Source: JBBRHQ01 sp963725315 (GTDB lineage: Bacteria; Actinomycetota; Thermoleophilia; Solirubrobacterales; 70-9). Taken from it: DNA of 64,000 nt. A model generated the notes under the pieces. It saw only the letters and a list, made by a program, of their open reading frames with translations, was not told the DNA's origin and did no database searches. The stretch spans positions 248,001 to 312,000 of the forward strand of contig CAVRYA010000010.1 of the NCBI GenBank assembly GCA_963725315.1, written 5' to 3'. The position numbers and the translations under genes are program-made. Positions 36,250 through 45,197 of this stretch are shown here, one piece after another. Within the stretch, counting starts at the first letter, position 1. Every line of letters starts with the position of its first letter.

Positions 36250-37434
36250 ATGGGCGAGACTTCGCCGGTGGAACGACCCCGGCAGCCGTCGCGACGAGCG
36301 GAAGTCGACGGCGATAGCTCGGCGCGGGTACGTCGCTACCGGGCGAACATCCAGGCCGAGATGGACCGCGCTGTCGTCTACGAGGCGATGGCGGCGGCCG
36401 AACGCCAGCCCGGGCTCGCCCGCAGCTTCCGCCGGCTCGCCGCGACGGAGAGGGGACACGCCGAGTTCTGGTGCGAGCAGCTCGCCGGTGCGGGCGCCGG
36501 GGGAGCGCCGCGCGGGCCGAGCTTCCGCGCCCGGGTGCTGGCACGGCTAGCCGCGCGCTTCGGCAGCAGGCTGGTCCTACCGGCCGCCGCATCGTTGGAG
36601 ACGGCCGAGCAGGAGACATACGAGCATCAGCCCGAGGCAAGCGGGACGATGATCCCCGCCGACGAGCGCGACCACGCGCGAGTGCTCGACGCGGCGGTTG
36701 AGGCGTCAAGCGTCCGATTCACGGCGAGCATCCTGGCGGGGATGCTGGGGCGCCGCCGCGGGGTCAGTGGCAACGCTCTGCGCGCTGCGGTGCTCGGCGC
36801 AAACGACGGGCTCGTCTCCAACCTCAGCCTGGTCATGGGCGTGGCCGGCGCGGGCCTGTCCTCTAGGACGGTCTTGATCACAGGTCTGGCCGGCCTCCTG
36901 GCTGGCGCCTTCTCAATGGCGATGGGCGAATGGATCTCGGTGCAGAGCTCGCGCGAGCTGCATCAGCGACAGCTCGACCGCGAGGCCGAGGAGATCGCCA
37001 CCGACCCCGAGCACGAGCGGGCCGAGCTGATCTCGCTCTACCAGCGCAGGGGCCTCACCGCCGAGGAGGCCGACCGCCTGGCGAGTCGCGTGATGAGCAG
37101 TGAGATGGCCGCGCTCGAGGCGATGGCCCGCGAGGAGCTCGGATTCGACCCGCAGGAGCTCGGCGGGTCCGCATGGGTCGCCGCGATCGCCTCGTTCGCG
37201 ATGTTCACCATCGGGGCGATCATCCCGGTGGCTCCCTACACATTCAGCGGAGGGGGCGAAGCGGTGGCGCTCAGCCTGCTTGCGAGCGGGCTGGCTCTGC
37301 TCGGGATCGGCGCCACGATCACCCTGCTCACGGGTCGGAGTGCCTGGCGCTCGGGACTCCGCCAGCTGGCGATCGGGTTCGGTGCGGCCGCGGTCACCTA
37401 CGGCGCCGGGTACCTGGTCGGGGCCGCCGTGTAG
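36250..37434 (+). CDS. MbfA-like ferritin/VIT1-CCC1 fusion, iron or manganese transporter
   Basis: 394 residues in two parts. Residues about 20-165 form a rubrerythrin-like four-helix bundle with carboxylate/His metal ligands (E-M-D-R-A-V-V-Y-E, E-R-G-H-A-E-F, E-Q-E-T-Y-E-H, E-R-D-H-A-R). Residues about 175-394 are a VIT1/CCC1 domain with the L-G-A-N-D-G-L-V-S-N-L-S-L-V-M-G-V-A-G-A signature and five hydrophobic helices. Characterised MbfA proteins export iron. ATG 36250 follows the methyltransferase after 18 bases, so the two share a transcript. The last 37 bases overlap the convergent DUF1611 gene. Confidence 0.88.
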   Translation: MGETSPVERPRQPSRRAEVDGDSSARVRRYRANIQAEMDRAVVYEAMAAAERQPGLARSFRRLAATERGHAEFWCEQLAGAGAGGAPRGPSFRARVLARLAARFGSRLVLPAAASLETAEQETYEHQPEASGTMIPADERDHARVLDAAVEASSVRFTASILAGMLGRRRGVSGNALRAAVLGANDGLVSNLSLVMGVAGAGLSSRTVLITGLAGLLAGAFSMAMGEWISVQSSRELHQRQLDREAEEIATDPEHERAELISLYQRRGLTAEEADRLASRVMSSEMAALEAMAREELGFDPQELGGSAWVAAIASFAMFTIGAIIPVAPYTFSGGGEAVALSLLASGLALLGIGATITLLTGRSAWRSGLRQLAIGFGAAAVTYGAGYLVGAAV

Positions 37435-38510
37435 GCGCCGGCGAATCTCACGTGCTGAGCGTCCTCGGCTCCCGCCAGCGCCAACTTGCTGCTCAGCAGC
37501 TCGTCCAGCCGCCCGAGCGAGGCCTCATCGAACGGGTTCAGGGCCGGTATCCCGACCAGCCTCTCGACCAGGGCGATTCCCGCGTCGGTGCTGGCCGCCC
37601 GACCGGAGACCACGTCGGGCCTGGACTGGAAGGCGCTGATCACCCCAGCGACGGCGTAGGGGTCCGACGCGCACAGCACCGTGCATCGCACCAGCTCCCC
37701 GAGCAGCTCGACGGCGACGTCGCCGTTGTAGGGCTCCAGTGGGGAGGCGCCCGCCTCGACGACGACGACGTCCGGCCCCGCCGCGGCGATCCTGCCGAGC
37801 AGTCGAGGCAGGGCCCGCCTGTAGTGCTCGGGCTCGACCACGGTGGAGGGCAGTCCGGCGTCGACGAAGTCGGCGACAAAGTCGGCGCCGGCATCGCGGA
37901 ACGCGAGGATGTCCGAGAGCCGCGCCACGCCGGTGACCTTGGCGGCCGCCACGCGCAGGCCCATGCGCTTCAGCCGTCGCACGATCGCCATTCCGGAGAC
38001 GGTCTTGCCGGCGCTCATCGACGTCCCGATGATCAGCACCACGGGGGCCGACAGCGATTCGCCACCCGGTTCCTCGCCCCCGGCGAACCCGTCCATGGTC
38101 AGCTTCTCGCCATCCCGCACCGCGTGGCCGAGATAGCGCACGTCGGCGAGCGGGTGAGTCCAGGCGGAGATCGAGGTGCAGCTGCCGAACACGCAGGCCG
38201 CCGTGAGCTGCTGCATGGTGCCGTCCGGGCCGATCGCCTGCCAATCGCCGACCGCTTCGAGCGTGGCCGCGCGCACCCCCAGCGCTCCGAGCACCCGGTC
38301 GCCCGGTCCGATCCGGGCGATTCGCCCGGAGGCGGTCTCGATCCTGCAGGGCAGCTCTCCGGAGTCGAGCACCTCGCCAACCACGTAGTCGCCGGTGGCC
38401 CATAGCTCGCGCTCGACCGGCTCGACCTGCGGCGCTCGCCGGTCGAAGTCGGCGATCCGGGCGACGCTGCCGGCCATCGGGCGGGCGGGCGATTCGAGGG
38501 TCTCTCTCAT
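37398..38510 (-). CDS. DUF1611 P-loop protein (DgcN-like)
   Basis: A 370-residue protein. The N-terminal part (about 1-150) is a Rossmann-like domain, and the C-terminal DUF1611 P-loop domain starts with V-V-L-I-I-G-T-S-M-S-A-G-K-T at about residue 158. Most family members are uncharacterised. One, DgcN, has been described in D-glutamate catabolism as an N-acetyltransferase working with an epimerase and a deacetylase. Here the gene directly follows an M20 amidohydrolase (ATGA overlap at 38507-38510), which could be the deacetylase step. No epimerase is in the window, so this function stays a hypothesis. Confidence 0.75.
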   Translation of the reverse strand: MRETLESPARPMAGSVARIADFDRRAPQVEPVERELWATGDYVVGEVLDSGELPCRIETASGRIARIGPGDRVLGALGVRAATLEAVGDWQAIGPDGTMQQLTAACVFGSCTSISAWTHPLADVRYLGHAVRDGEKLTMDGFAGGEEPGGESLSAPVVLIIGTSMSAGKTVSGMAIVRRLKRMGLRVAAAKVTGVARLSDILAFRDAGADFVADFVDAGLPSTVVEPEHYRRALPRLLGRIAAAGPDVVVVEAGASPLEPYNGDVAVELLGELVRCTVLCASDPYAVAGVISAFQSRPDVVSGRAASTDAGIALVERLVGIPALNPFDEASLGRLDELLSSKLALAGAEDAQHVRFAGAYTAAPTRYPAP

Positions 38511-39652
38511 CTGCGCAGGAGGGTCGCGAGGAGCGCGGCGCGCTCGGGCAGCCGCGCGACGACCACGTGCTCGTGCTCGGCGTGGGCTCCGTCGCCAACG
38601 CCGCCGAGGCCATCGAGAGTCGCGGCGTGGCGGCTGCTGAAGTTGCCGTCGGAGGCACCCCCGACCTCCGCCTCGTCGAGCGGGATGCCGAGCGATCCCG
38701 CAGCGTCCCGAGCGGCCTCCCAGAGCGCGCGGTTTCGAGCAGTTCGCTCGAGCGGCGGCCGGCCGAACCCGCCCTCGACCTCGATCGCGGCTCCCTCCTG
38801 GGTCGGCTCGAGCTTGCGGATCGCGGCCTCAACGTGCCCCGCGTCCTCCGCGGTCCTCACCCGCACGTCCACCCTCGCCACGGCCCGGGGAGCGACCACG
38901 TTGGGGCGCAGGCCGCCATCGATCGTCCCGACGTTAACGGTGACCCCGCGTTGCGGATCATTCAGCTCGAAGAGCTTCTGGATCTGATGTGAGAGCTCGA
39001 GGATCGCGCTGACGCCTTTCCCGGGCTCGATCCCGGCATGGCTCGCCAGCCCGTGCACGGTGACGGTGAAATCTCCCGATCCCTTGCGCGCCGTCTTCAA
39101 GCTCCCGGCCGGCCCGAATGACGGCTCGAGCACGAAGGCACGGCTCGCGGAGCGCGCCAGCCGCTCGATGTGCTCACGGGACTCCGGGCTCCCGATCTCC
39201 TCATCGGTGTTGATCATGATGGTCACCGGCGAGGCGGGCTCGAGCCCGTGCTCGCGCAGCGCCCGCAGCGCGAACAGCATCTGCACGAGCCCGGCCTTCA
39301 TGTCGTAGACGCCGGGGCCGTGCAACCGCCCCTCCTCCTCGCGCACCGGCATCTTCGCCAGGGTGCCGTGCGGCCAGACCGTGTCCATGTGCCCGAGCAG
39401 GAGTTGCGGGCGCCCATTCCCGGACGGGGCGGCGGCGGCGTCGCGGGCGAGGAGGTGATCGCCGACCCGGCGACCGGCGATGGACTCGACCTGGAAGCCG
39501 AGCTCGCCGAGCTCGGCGGCGAGAAGACGGAACGGCTCGCGCTGAGCGGCCGGGTCGAGCGACGGCGACTCGGCGCAGGCAAGGCGCTCGAGCGAGGCGA
39601 CCATCTCGTCCGTTCGCGCCCGAAGCCATTCGAGGACCACCTGGCTGGACAT
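38507..39652 (-). CDS. M20 family metallo-amidohydrolase/peptidase
   Basis: 381 residues. Zinc-site motifs are L-L-L-G-H-M-D-T-V at about residue 90 and G-V-Y-D-M-K-A-G at about 115, with the catalytic T-D-E-E-I-G-S at about 150. The inserted dimerisation domain carries H-G-L-A-S-H-A-G. The pattern is that of the glutamate carboxypeptidase/ArgE/DapE group, which hydrolyse N-acyl amino acids or peptides. ATG 39652 follows directly on the upstream TGA (TGAATG) and its stop overlaps the DUF1611 start, so the three genes form a tight operon. Confidence 0.9.
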   Translation of the reverse strand: MSSQVVLEWLRARTDEMVASLERLACAESPSLDPAAQREPFRLLAAELGELGFQVESIAGRRVGDHLLARDAAAAPSGNGRPQLLLGHMDTVWPHGTLAKMPVREEEGRLHGPGVYDMKAGLVQMLFALRALREHGLEPASPVTIMINTDEEIGSPESREHIERLARSASRAFVLEPSFGPAGSLKTARKGSGDFTVTVHGLASHAGIEPGKGVSAILELSHQIQKLFELNDPQRGVTVNVGTIDGGLRPNVVAPRAVARVDVRVRTAEDAGHVEAAIRKLEPTQEGAAIEVEGGFGRPPLERTARNRALWEAARDAAGSLGIPLDEAEVGGASDGNFSSRHAATLDGLGGVGDGAHAEHEHVVVARLPERAALLATLLRR

Positions 39653-40258
39653 TCAGCGCCGGAAATCGACCGGGAACGGGAACGAGAAGGTCTCGGAAAT
39701 CTTGGCGAAGCGCCCGGGCGAGAGGTAGGCGAGCAGGGGGCGCGCCCGGATCAGCTCCGCGTCGTCGGAGTCGGAGGCGCGCAGCGCCTCCTCGGCGACC
39801 GCGGCTGCGACCACCCGCCCGACTACCAGGGTGTTCTCGCCGAAGCCGTCGACGATCCGCTCCAGCTCGCACTCAAGCCACAGATGCGCATCGCAGACCA
39901 GCACGCCGTCGACCCGGGTTGCCGGGAAGACCGGGATCGCCTCCAGGGTCGGCTTGCTTCCATCCGCCTCGCGCGGCCCGGCTCCCAGCGAGGCCTCGAC
40001 CACCCCCTCCGGGCCCGGGAAGCTGACGGTGAACTCGCGGCTGCGCTCCGCGTTGCGCTGGGTCGCATGAGAGGGATGGCAGACGAAGCAGAAATAGTTC
40101 TGCCAGCCGAGCGGCATCGCCATGTGCTTGGGGGCGAGGTCGTGGCCGCCATCCTCCTCGCGGGTGCCGATCAGGACGAGCGGCGCGACGACGAAGAACT
40201 CGCTCCAAATCGGGGAGCTGATCGGCACCTGCACGGCGCGAGGCTCGGCACTCTCCAT
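39653..40258 (-). CDS. Flavin reductase-like FMN-binding split-barrel protein
   Basis: 201 residues with the flavin reductase-like split barrel: V-V-A-P-L-V-L-I-G-T, the A-P-K-H flavin-contact segment, and R-E-F-T-V-S-F-P near residue 75. Members either reduce FMN for partner monooxygenases or use bound flavin for other chemistry; no monooxygenase is adjacent. It is the first gene of the operon with the M20 amidohydrolase and DUF1611 protein. The upstream 220 bases (40259-40478) hold no convincing gene and probably its promoter. Confidence 0.75.
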   Translation of the reverse strand: MESAEPRAVQVPISSPIWSEFFVVAPLVLIGTREEDGGHDLAPKHMAMPLGWQNYFCFVCHPSHATQRNAERSREFTVSFPGPEGVVEASLGAGPREADGSKPTLEAIPVFPATRVDGVLVCDAHLWLECELERIVDGFGENTLVVGRVVAAAVAEEALRASDSDDAELIRARPLLAYLSPGRFAKISETFSFPFPVDFRR

Positions 40259-40478
40259 GGTGCCATTCTCTCAGGCCAGGCCTCGATGGCAGAGGTAGAT
40301 TCGGTCTGCTGTCGGCAGAACCCGACATCTGCTTCCCCGGCGAGTCCAGCGGAGCACCGCAGCGAGCGCAATCGGTTGCTCCAGGCCGAGCTCGATCTCC
40401 GGCGTAGGCGCGGCCGAAGGCGCGAGCAGCATCCGCGTCGAACGGGATCGGATCGAAGGTCGCTGTGCTACGACCCGC

Positions 40479-41471
40479 TCAGGGCAGGCGCTTCACGTAG
40501 CCTCGCACGGCGGGCTCGGCCCCGACCTTCGGGGAGGCGGCGATCTGGGCGCTGACCAATCCGCCGGAAGCGCCGAGCAGGGCGGTGGTGGTCGCCTCGT
40601 CGAGGCCGGGGGCGTAGGGATGGTCGCAGACGTCGGCGGGCAGGCGGGAGACCTCGGCCGGGCCGCGGTGGGTGATCGCATCGACGAAGGCGGCGAAGGT
40701 GACCGAGTCGAGCGCGGTGCCGATGTGGGTGACGGCGCGCCCCGGGCAGACGCGCTGGATCAGGATGTTGGTCGCGCCCTGTAGCGCCGAGGTCGGGTGT
40801 GGGCCGGTCTGGGGCTGTACCGTCTCATCGCCCTTGGAGCGGACCGTGGTCCAGCCGAGCCCACCGGGGGTCTCGTCGGACTGGCGGTTCAGGGCGCGCA
40901 GCAGGTGGGAGCCGGCCTGCTGCTGCCAGCCCGCGGGAATGCAGGGCTTCGACGCCGAGCATCGCTCGCCGAGCGTCGTCCCGTGCTGGGTGCCCGCGGC
41001 GGCGAGCACGTCGGAGACCTTGCTGCGCAGATCCGGCCAGTAGGTGAGGGCGAAGCGTGGAAGGAGCCCTCCCTGGCTGATCCCGAAGACCGCCACCCTG
41101 CGATCGGCGAGCCGGGCCTCCTTGCGGATCCCATAGACCAGGTACTGGACGGAGCGCTGGATGTCGGCCGTGGTGAAGTTGGGGAAGTCGACGTCGCAGA
41201 CCGGATGCCCATACGCGTCGAAGGCGTCCTTGCCGATCGCATAGGCCTGCTCGCCGGTGGCGCCGGTCCCGGTGACCAGCATGATCGGCACCCTGGTCGC
41301 GTCCCTGATCGGGGGCCCGTGGCAGTGGAAGGCTGCCGCCAGCTTCTCCTTGGGGACCGAGAGCTTCGGGCCCGGGCGCGCCTGGGCGTTCGGCGTCGCC
41401 ACCCCGATCATTGCGAGAAGGCACGCCGCCAGGGCGGCAGCGAAGCCTCTATTTCGTAGCGACAAAACCAT
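40479..41471 (-). CDS. Secreted triacylglycerol lipase-type alpha/beta hydrolase
   Basis: 330 residues with a signal peptide (residues about 1-31, cleavage near NAQARP). The fold has P-I-M-L-V-T-G-T-G as oxyanion region, the nucleophile elbow G-I-S-Q-G-G, and a late H-I-G-T-A as likely catalytic His region. Two cysteine pairs suggest extracellular disulfides. It resembles secreted actinobacterial and fungal lipases (CalB-like). ATG 41471 was chosen because the signal peptide begins there and GAGGGG lies upstream; the open frame further upstream has no signal character. Confidence 0.85.
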   Translation of the reverse strand: MVLSLRNRGFAAALAACLLAMIGVATPNAQARPGPKLSVPKEKLAAAFHCHGPPIRDATRVPIMLVTGTGATGEQAYAIGKDAFDAYGHPVCDVDFPNFTTADIQRSVQYLVYGIRKEARLADRRVAVFGISQGGLLPRFALTYWPDLRSKVSDVLAAAGTQHGTTLGERCSASKPCIPAGWQQQAGSHLLRALNRQSDETPGGLGWTTVRSKGDETVQPQTGPHPTSALQGATNILIQRVCPGRAVTHIGTALDSVTFAAFVDAITHRGPAEVSRLPADVCDHPYAPGLDEATTTALLGASGGLVSAQIAASPKVGAEPAVRGYVKRLP

Positions 41472-41558
41472 CCCTGGGCGGACCCCTCGTCTTCGAACCC
41501 TATCGGGCAGCACCGGAAGTGGCCCAGCCGGTTCGGTCATCGGCGTACGCTCCACTCG

Positions 41559-42618
41559 GTGTCGGACACGGCAATCGTGGAAGCTGGTGGGCGGGAGCTG
41601 CGGGTCACCAGCCCCGAGCGCGTGATCTTCCCGAGGATCGGGCGCTCGAAGGCGATCACCAAGCTCGACGTCGTCGAGTACTACCTCGCTGTCGGTGAGG
41701 GCATCATGCGCGCGCTCGAGCGTCGTCCAACCACGCTCGAGCGCTGGCCGAAGGGCGTGCGTCCGAGCTTCGTCCTCTCGACGCGGGAGAGGGGCGGTGG
41801 CGACGCGTTCTTCCAGAAGCGGATCCCCCGCGGAGCCCCCGACTACGTGCAGACCGCGCGGATCCGGTTCCCGTCCGGCCGCCACGCCGACGAGATCTGC
41901 CCGAGCGAGTTGGCGGTCGTCGCCTGGGCGGCGCAGATGGGCACGATCACCTTTCATCCCTGGCCAGTCCGCAGCGACGACGTCGACCATCCGGATGAGC
42001 TGCGCCTCGATCTCGACCCCCAGCCGGGAACTGATTTCGCCGACGCCGTCCGCGTGGCCGGCGAGGCGCGCGGGCTCCTCGACGAGCTCGGCTACGCCGG
42101 CTTCCCGAAGACATCGGGAGGCCGTGGGATCCACATATACGTGCGGATCGAGCGGCGCTGGACCTTCACCGAGGTCCGCCATGCCGCGATCGCCTTCGGG
42201 CGGGAGCTCGAGCGGCGGCTGCCTGGCCAGGTGACCACGAACTGGTGGAAGGAGGAGCGCGGCGAGCGGATCTTCGTCGACTACAACCAGAACGCCCGCG
42301 ATCGCACCATCGCCTCGGCCTACAGCGTGCGGCCGAAACCCGGCGCGCCGGTCTCCGCACCGGTGACCTGGGAGGAGCTTGACGATGTCGCCCCCGAGGA
42401 CTTCACGGTCGCGACGATGCCCTCGCGCTTCTCGGAACTGGGCGATCGTCATGCGGCGATCGACGACGTCGCCCACTCGCTCGAGCCCCTCCTGCAGATG
42501 TACGAGCGCGACGAGGGCCGAGGGGGAGGCCGAGATGCCCTACCCGCCCGACTATCCGAAGATGCCGGGCGAGCCGAAGCGCGTGCAGCCGTCCCGCGAC
42601 CGCGACCGGCCTCGGTGA
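41559..42618 (+). CDS. Stand-alone LigD-type polymerase/primase (PolDom), frameshifted near the C-terminus
   Basis: About 350 residues of archaeo-eukaryotic primase-like LigD polymerase domain. E-R-W-P-K-G-V lies early, the metal-binding L-D-L-D-P at about residue 150, then S-G-G-R-G-I-H and the late D-Y-N-Q-N-A-R-D-R-T-I-A-S-A-Y-S-V-R block. The frame from GTG 41559 would run to 42656 with a nonsense-like tail, but removing one G from the G5 run at 42522-42526 switches to the family's normal ending (MPYPPDYPKMPGEP) and TGA 42618. LigD polymerases act in non-homologous end joining. No ligase or Ku lies nearby here. Confidence 0.9.
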
Positions 42619-42633
42619 GGAGCGGCGCGGGCG

Positions 42634-43509
42634 TCAGGACGACTGAGGCAGCTTGAAGGCGCCGCGCTTGCGGACCGGCCGCGACGGTGGCGGCACGACC
42701 GGGCCGATGTCGCCGTCGGGAGCTTCGTCGAGGTCGACGATCACCGGCGCGTGGTCGCTGGGACCGCTGCCCTTGCGCGCCTGGCGGTCCACCCATGAGG
42801 CCACGACGCGGCCGGCGACGGGCGCGCTCGCCAGAACCAGGTCGATCCGCATCCCCAGGTCCTGGTGGAACATCCCGGCGCGGTAGTCCCAGTAGGTGAA
42901 CACCGTCTCGTCCGGCCAGCGGTCGCGCATGACGTCGCGCAAGCCCAGCGCCTGGAGCTCGGCCAGGGCTTCCCGCTCGGGCACGGTCACGTGGGTCTGC
43001 CCGGCGTAGGCCTCGGGATCGAACACGTCCTCGTCGCTCGGGGCGATGTTGAAGTCGCCGCAGACGACCGTCGCCTCCGGGCCGTCCGCGATTACCTGCC
43101 GCAGCGATGCCAGCCAGGCGAGCTTGTAGCGGTAATGGTCGGAGTCCGGCACGCGACCGTTCGGCACGTACACCGAGACCACCCGGATACCGCCGCAGGT
43201 GGCCGACACCGCCCGGGCCTCGGGGTGCGGGAACCCGGGCGCCTCGTCACCCAGCCCGGCCACCACCTCATCCAGCCCGACGCGCGAGAGGATGGCGACT
43301 CCGTTCCAGGTCGCCTCGCCGTGAACCGCGCACGCGTAGTTCCGCTGCGCAAGCTCTTCGCCGAGCAGCTCACCGAACGCGTCGTCGTCGAGCTTGGTCT
43401 CCTGCAGGCAGACGACGTCCGGCTGCCGCTCGTCCAGCCACGGCAGCAGCCGCGGCAGCCGCTGCCTGACCGAGTTGACGTTCCAGGTCGCGATCCGCAA
43501 GGCCTGCAC
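42634..43509 (-). CDS. xth: Exodeoxyribonuclease III (AP endonuclease)
   Basis: 291 residues. It has the exonuclease III signatures: A-T-W-N-V-N-S-V-R at the N-terminus, L-Q-E-T-K with the metal-binding Glu at about 38, Y-V-P-N-G at about 115, G-D-F-N-I-A-P at about 150, and the C-terminal G-S-G-P-S-D-H-A-P with the catalytic His. It cleaves DNA at abasic sites and trims 3' ends. Start is GTG 43509; the fold begins within three residues. It is convergent with the LigD polymerase 15 bases away, both being DNA repair proteins. The C-terminal 25 residues are basic and variable. Confidence 0.93.
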   Translation of the reverse strand: MQALRIATWNVNSVRQRLPRLLPWLDERQPDVVCLQETKLDDDAFGELLGEELAQRNYACAVHGEATWNGVAILSRVGLDEVVAGLGDEAPGFPHPEARAVSATCGGIRVVSVYVPNGRVPDSDHYRYKLAWLASLRQVIADGPEATVVCGDFNIAPSDEDVFDPEAYAGQTHVTVPEREALAELQALGLRDVMRDRWPDETVFTYWDYRAGMFHQDLGMRIDLVLASAPVAGRVVASWVDRQARKGSGPSDHAPVIVDLDEAPDGDIGPVVPPPSRPVRKRGAFKLPQSS

Positions 43510-43623
43510 GGTAGCGGCGAGGAGGGAGGAGCCTCAACGCAGCGGGTAGGAACGTCAACACGAGTGAGGGGGGCAGTTCACGCGAGGGAGACATCTCCAT
43601 TCGCGCGTGATCTAATTGGCTCC

Positions 43624-45006
43624 ATGGGACGGGGAAGGAAGCAGCCTTTCGGTCGGCGGCCGATGGCATACGCAGCCTTCATCGCCTTGGCGATCGCGGC
43701 CGGGGCGCTCTCCGGTCCGGCGGCAGCGGCGCCGCCCCCGAACGACAGCTTCGCCAGCCCGCAGGTGCTCAGCGGGCCGCTGCCGATCGGCGTCAGCGGG
43801 GATGCGCGCGAGGCAACGACTGAGCTCGGCGAGTCTGGTGGTCTGGGGTCGCTCTGGTACACCTGGACTGCGCCGCGCGACATGCGGATCTCGCTCGAGG
43901 AGTGCATCGAGGGACCGGAGATGTTTGGAGTCCTGGTCGAGCTCTTCACCGGCTCCTCCCTGCAAACGTTGAAATACGTCAACGAGGTCGGGACGCCGCG
44001 ACCACCGTCCGGCGCCTGTCCGTACTCGAATCCTGGCTACGATCGCGATTCTGATCTGTTCGACGTCGTCGGGGGAACCGTGTATCGGATCAGGGTCGGC
44101 GATGCGTCGACCGAGTCGCGCTTCGGATTCGCGCTTGCGCAGGTCCCGCAGCCTCCGAACGACGACTTCGGTGACGCGCGGCTCCTGAACGGCCGGCTGC
44201 CCATCCTCTCCAAAGGCACGACCGCCGAGGCGAGCCGCGAGCGCGGCGAGCCCGGCAGGGAGGAGCTTTCGGTCTGGTACCGCTGGAAAGCGCCGCATTC
44301 GGGCACGTTTGCGATCGAGACCTGCGCCCCGAGCGACCGGCCCGAGTTCATGCCGTCTCATTCCGCGCGCGTCTTCACCGGGTCCTCGCTCTCGACCCTT
44401 CAGTCCGTCCGGTCGCCCAGCGATTACGCGCGGTTTGCCAATTGCCCCTACGCGAGGCAGCCGACGAGCGATAACCCCTACTCGCTGATCGAGTTCCGTG
44501 CGAGGGCGGGTCAGACCTACCGGATCCAGGTCACCGGCCCCGGCAAGCGCTTCGCCATCGCCCTGCGCAAGGAGGAGGTCTACGACCTCGGGGTCGGGCT
44601 CGCCGTCTCGCGCAGGAGGGTTCCGATCGGGGGCTCGGTGCGGGCGACCGTCAGGGTCACCAACCGCGGAAACATCCCGCTGCCGACGCGAGCGGAGCCG
44701 CGGCTCGTATTCGGCCAGGAGATCAACCTTCCGGGGCGCCCGAACTCCGCGGGCAGCGCGGTCTACGCCCGCGTCAGGTCGCGGTCCCGTGGCGCCGATT
44801 GCGGCCACGGAACCTACGGCAGCACAACGCTTCAGGTCTTCGCCTGCCGCGTCGTCAGGCTCGCTCCCGGCGCCAGCGAGACCGCCGTTGTCAGGATCGC
44901 AAAGATCAGGTCGCCGATCCTGCTCGACACGCACGCGCCCGGCGGCGACGATCGACCCGCGAACGACGAACGCCAGCTGGTGGTTCGCGTGCGTCGTGGA
45001 GGTTGA
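43624..45006 (+). CDS. Secreted protein with two repeated beta domains, unknown function
   Basis: 460 residues with a signal peptide (1-35, cleavage near AAAAP). Two copies of a beta-domain of about 130 residues follow, each opening with P-P-N-D-S/D-F and containing L-W-Y-T/R-W and F-T-G-S-S-L; this resembles the bacterial pre-peptidase/choice-of-anchor beta-sandwich type. A C-terminal domain of about 150 residues (V-G-L-A-V-S, V-T-N-R-G) looks like a CARDB/Ig-like module. Paired cysteines suit an exported location. The TGA lies only 2 bases from the 3' end of the convergent tRNA-Glu gene. Confidence 0.75.
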   Translation: MGRGRKQPFGRRPMAYAAFIALAIAAGALSGPAAAAPPPNDSFASPQVLSGPLPIGVSGDAREATTELGESGGLGSLWYTWTAPRDMRISLEECIEGPEMFGVLVELFTGSSLQTLKYVNEVGTPRPPSGACPYSNPGYDRDSDLFDVVGGTVYRIRVGDASTESRFGFALAQVPQPPNDDFGDARLLNGRLPILSKGTTAEASRERGEPGREELSVWYRWKAPHSGTFAIETCAPSDRPEFMPSHSARVFTGSSLSTLQSVRSPSDYARFANCPYARQPTSDNPYSLIEFRARAGQTYRIQVTGPGKRFAIALRKEEVYDLGVGLAVSRRRVPIGGSVRATVRVTNRGNIPLPTRAEPRLVFGQEINLPGRPNSAGSAVYARVRSRSRGADCGHGTYGSTTLQVFACRVVRLAPGASETAVVRIAKIRSPILLDTHAPGGDDRPANDERQLVVRVRRGG

Positions 45007-45008
45007 GG

Positions 45009-45081
45009 CACCGCTACGGGGATTCGAACCCCGGTTTCCGGACTGAGAATCCGGCGTCCTAGTCCCCTAGACGATAGCGGC
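45009..45081 (-). tRNA. tRNA-Glu (anticodon CTC)
   Basis: A 73-base cloverleaf on the minus strand. Acceptor GCCGCTA pairs with TAGCGGT, anticodon loop TTCTCAG sits in a CCGGA/TCCGG stem, and the T arm is CGGGGTTCGAATCCCCG. The discriminator is G and CCA is not encoded. The anticodon CTC reads GAG. Confidence 0.95.
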
Positions 45082-45144
45082 GCGGGGAGGCGATTCTAGC
45101 AACGGCCAAGCCTGCCGATTCCGTCCGGGGGAGGCTCCATCATA

Positions 45145-45158
45145 CGAACGTGTGTTCG
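45145..45158. promoter_or_regulatory. LexA-like SOS box between divergent tRNA genes
   Basis: CGAACGTGTGTTCG matches the Gram-positive/mycobacterial LexA operator CGAAC-N4-GTTCG. It lies 40 bases upstream of the tRNA-Leu 5' end and 63 from that of tRNA-Glu. It may be a true operator for the tRNA-Leu/LAGLIDADG transcript or a chance palindrome. Confidence 0.45.
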
Positions 45159-45197
45159 ATGCATCATCCGCCCCGACCCTGTACATTTCACTCCTCC

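Noticed and set aside
40259..40478. Possible short gene in the gap upstream of the flavin reductase-like gene
   Set aside because: Frames there have no ribosome-binding site or recognisable motif; more likely promoter and untranslated DNA.
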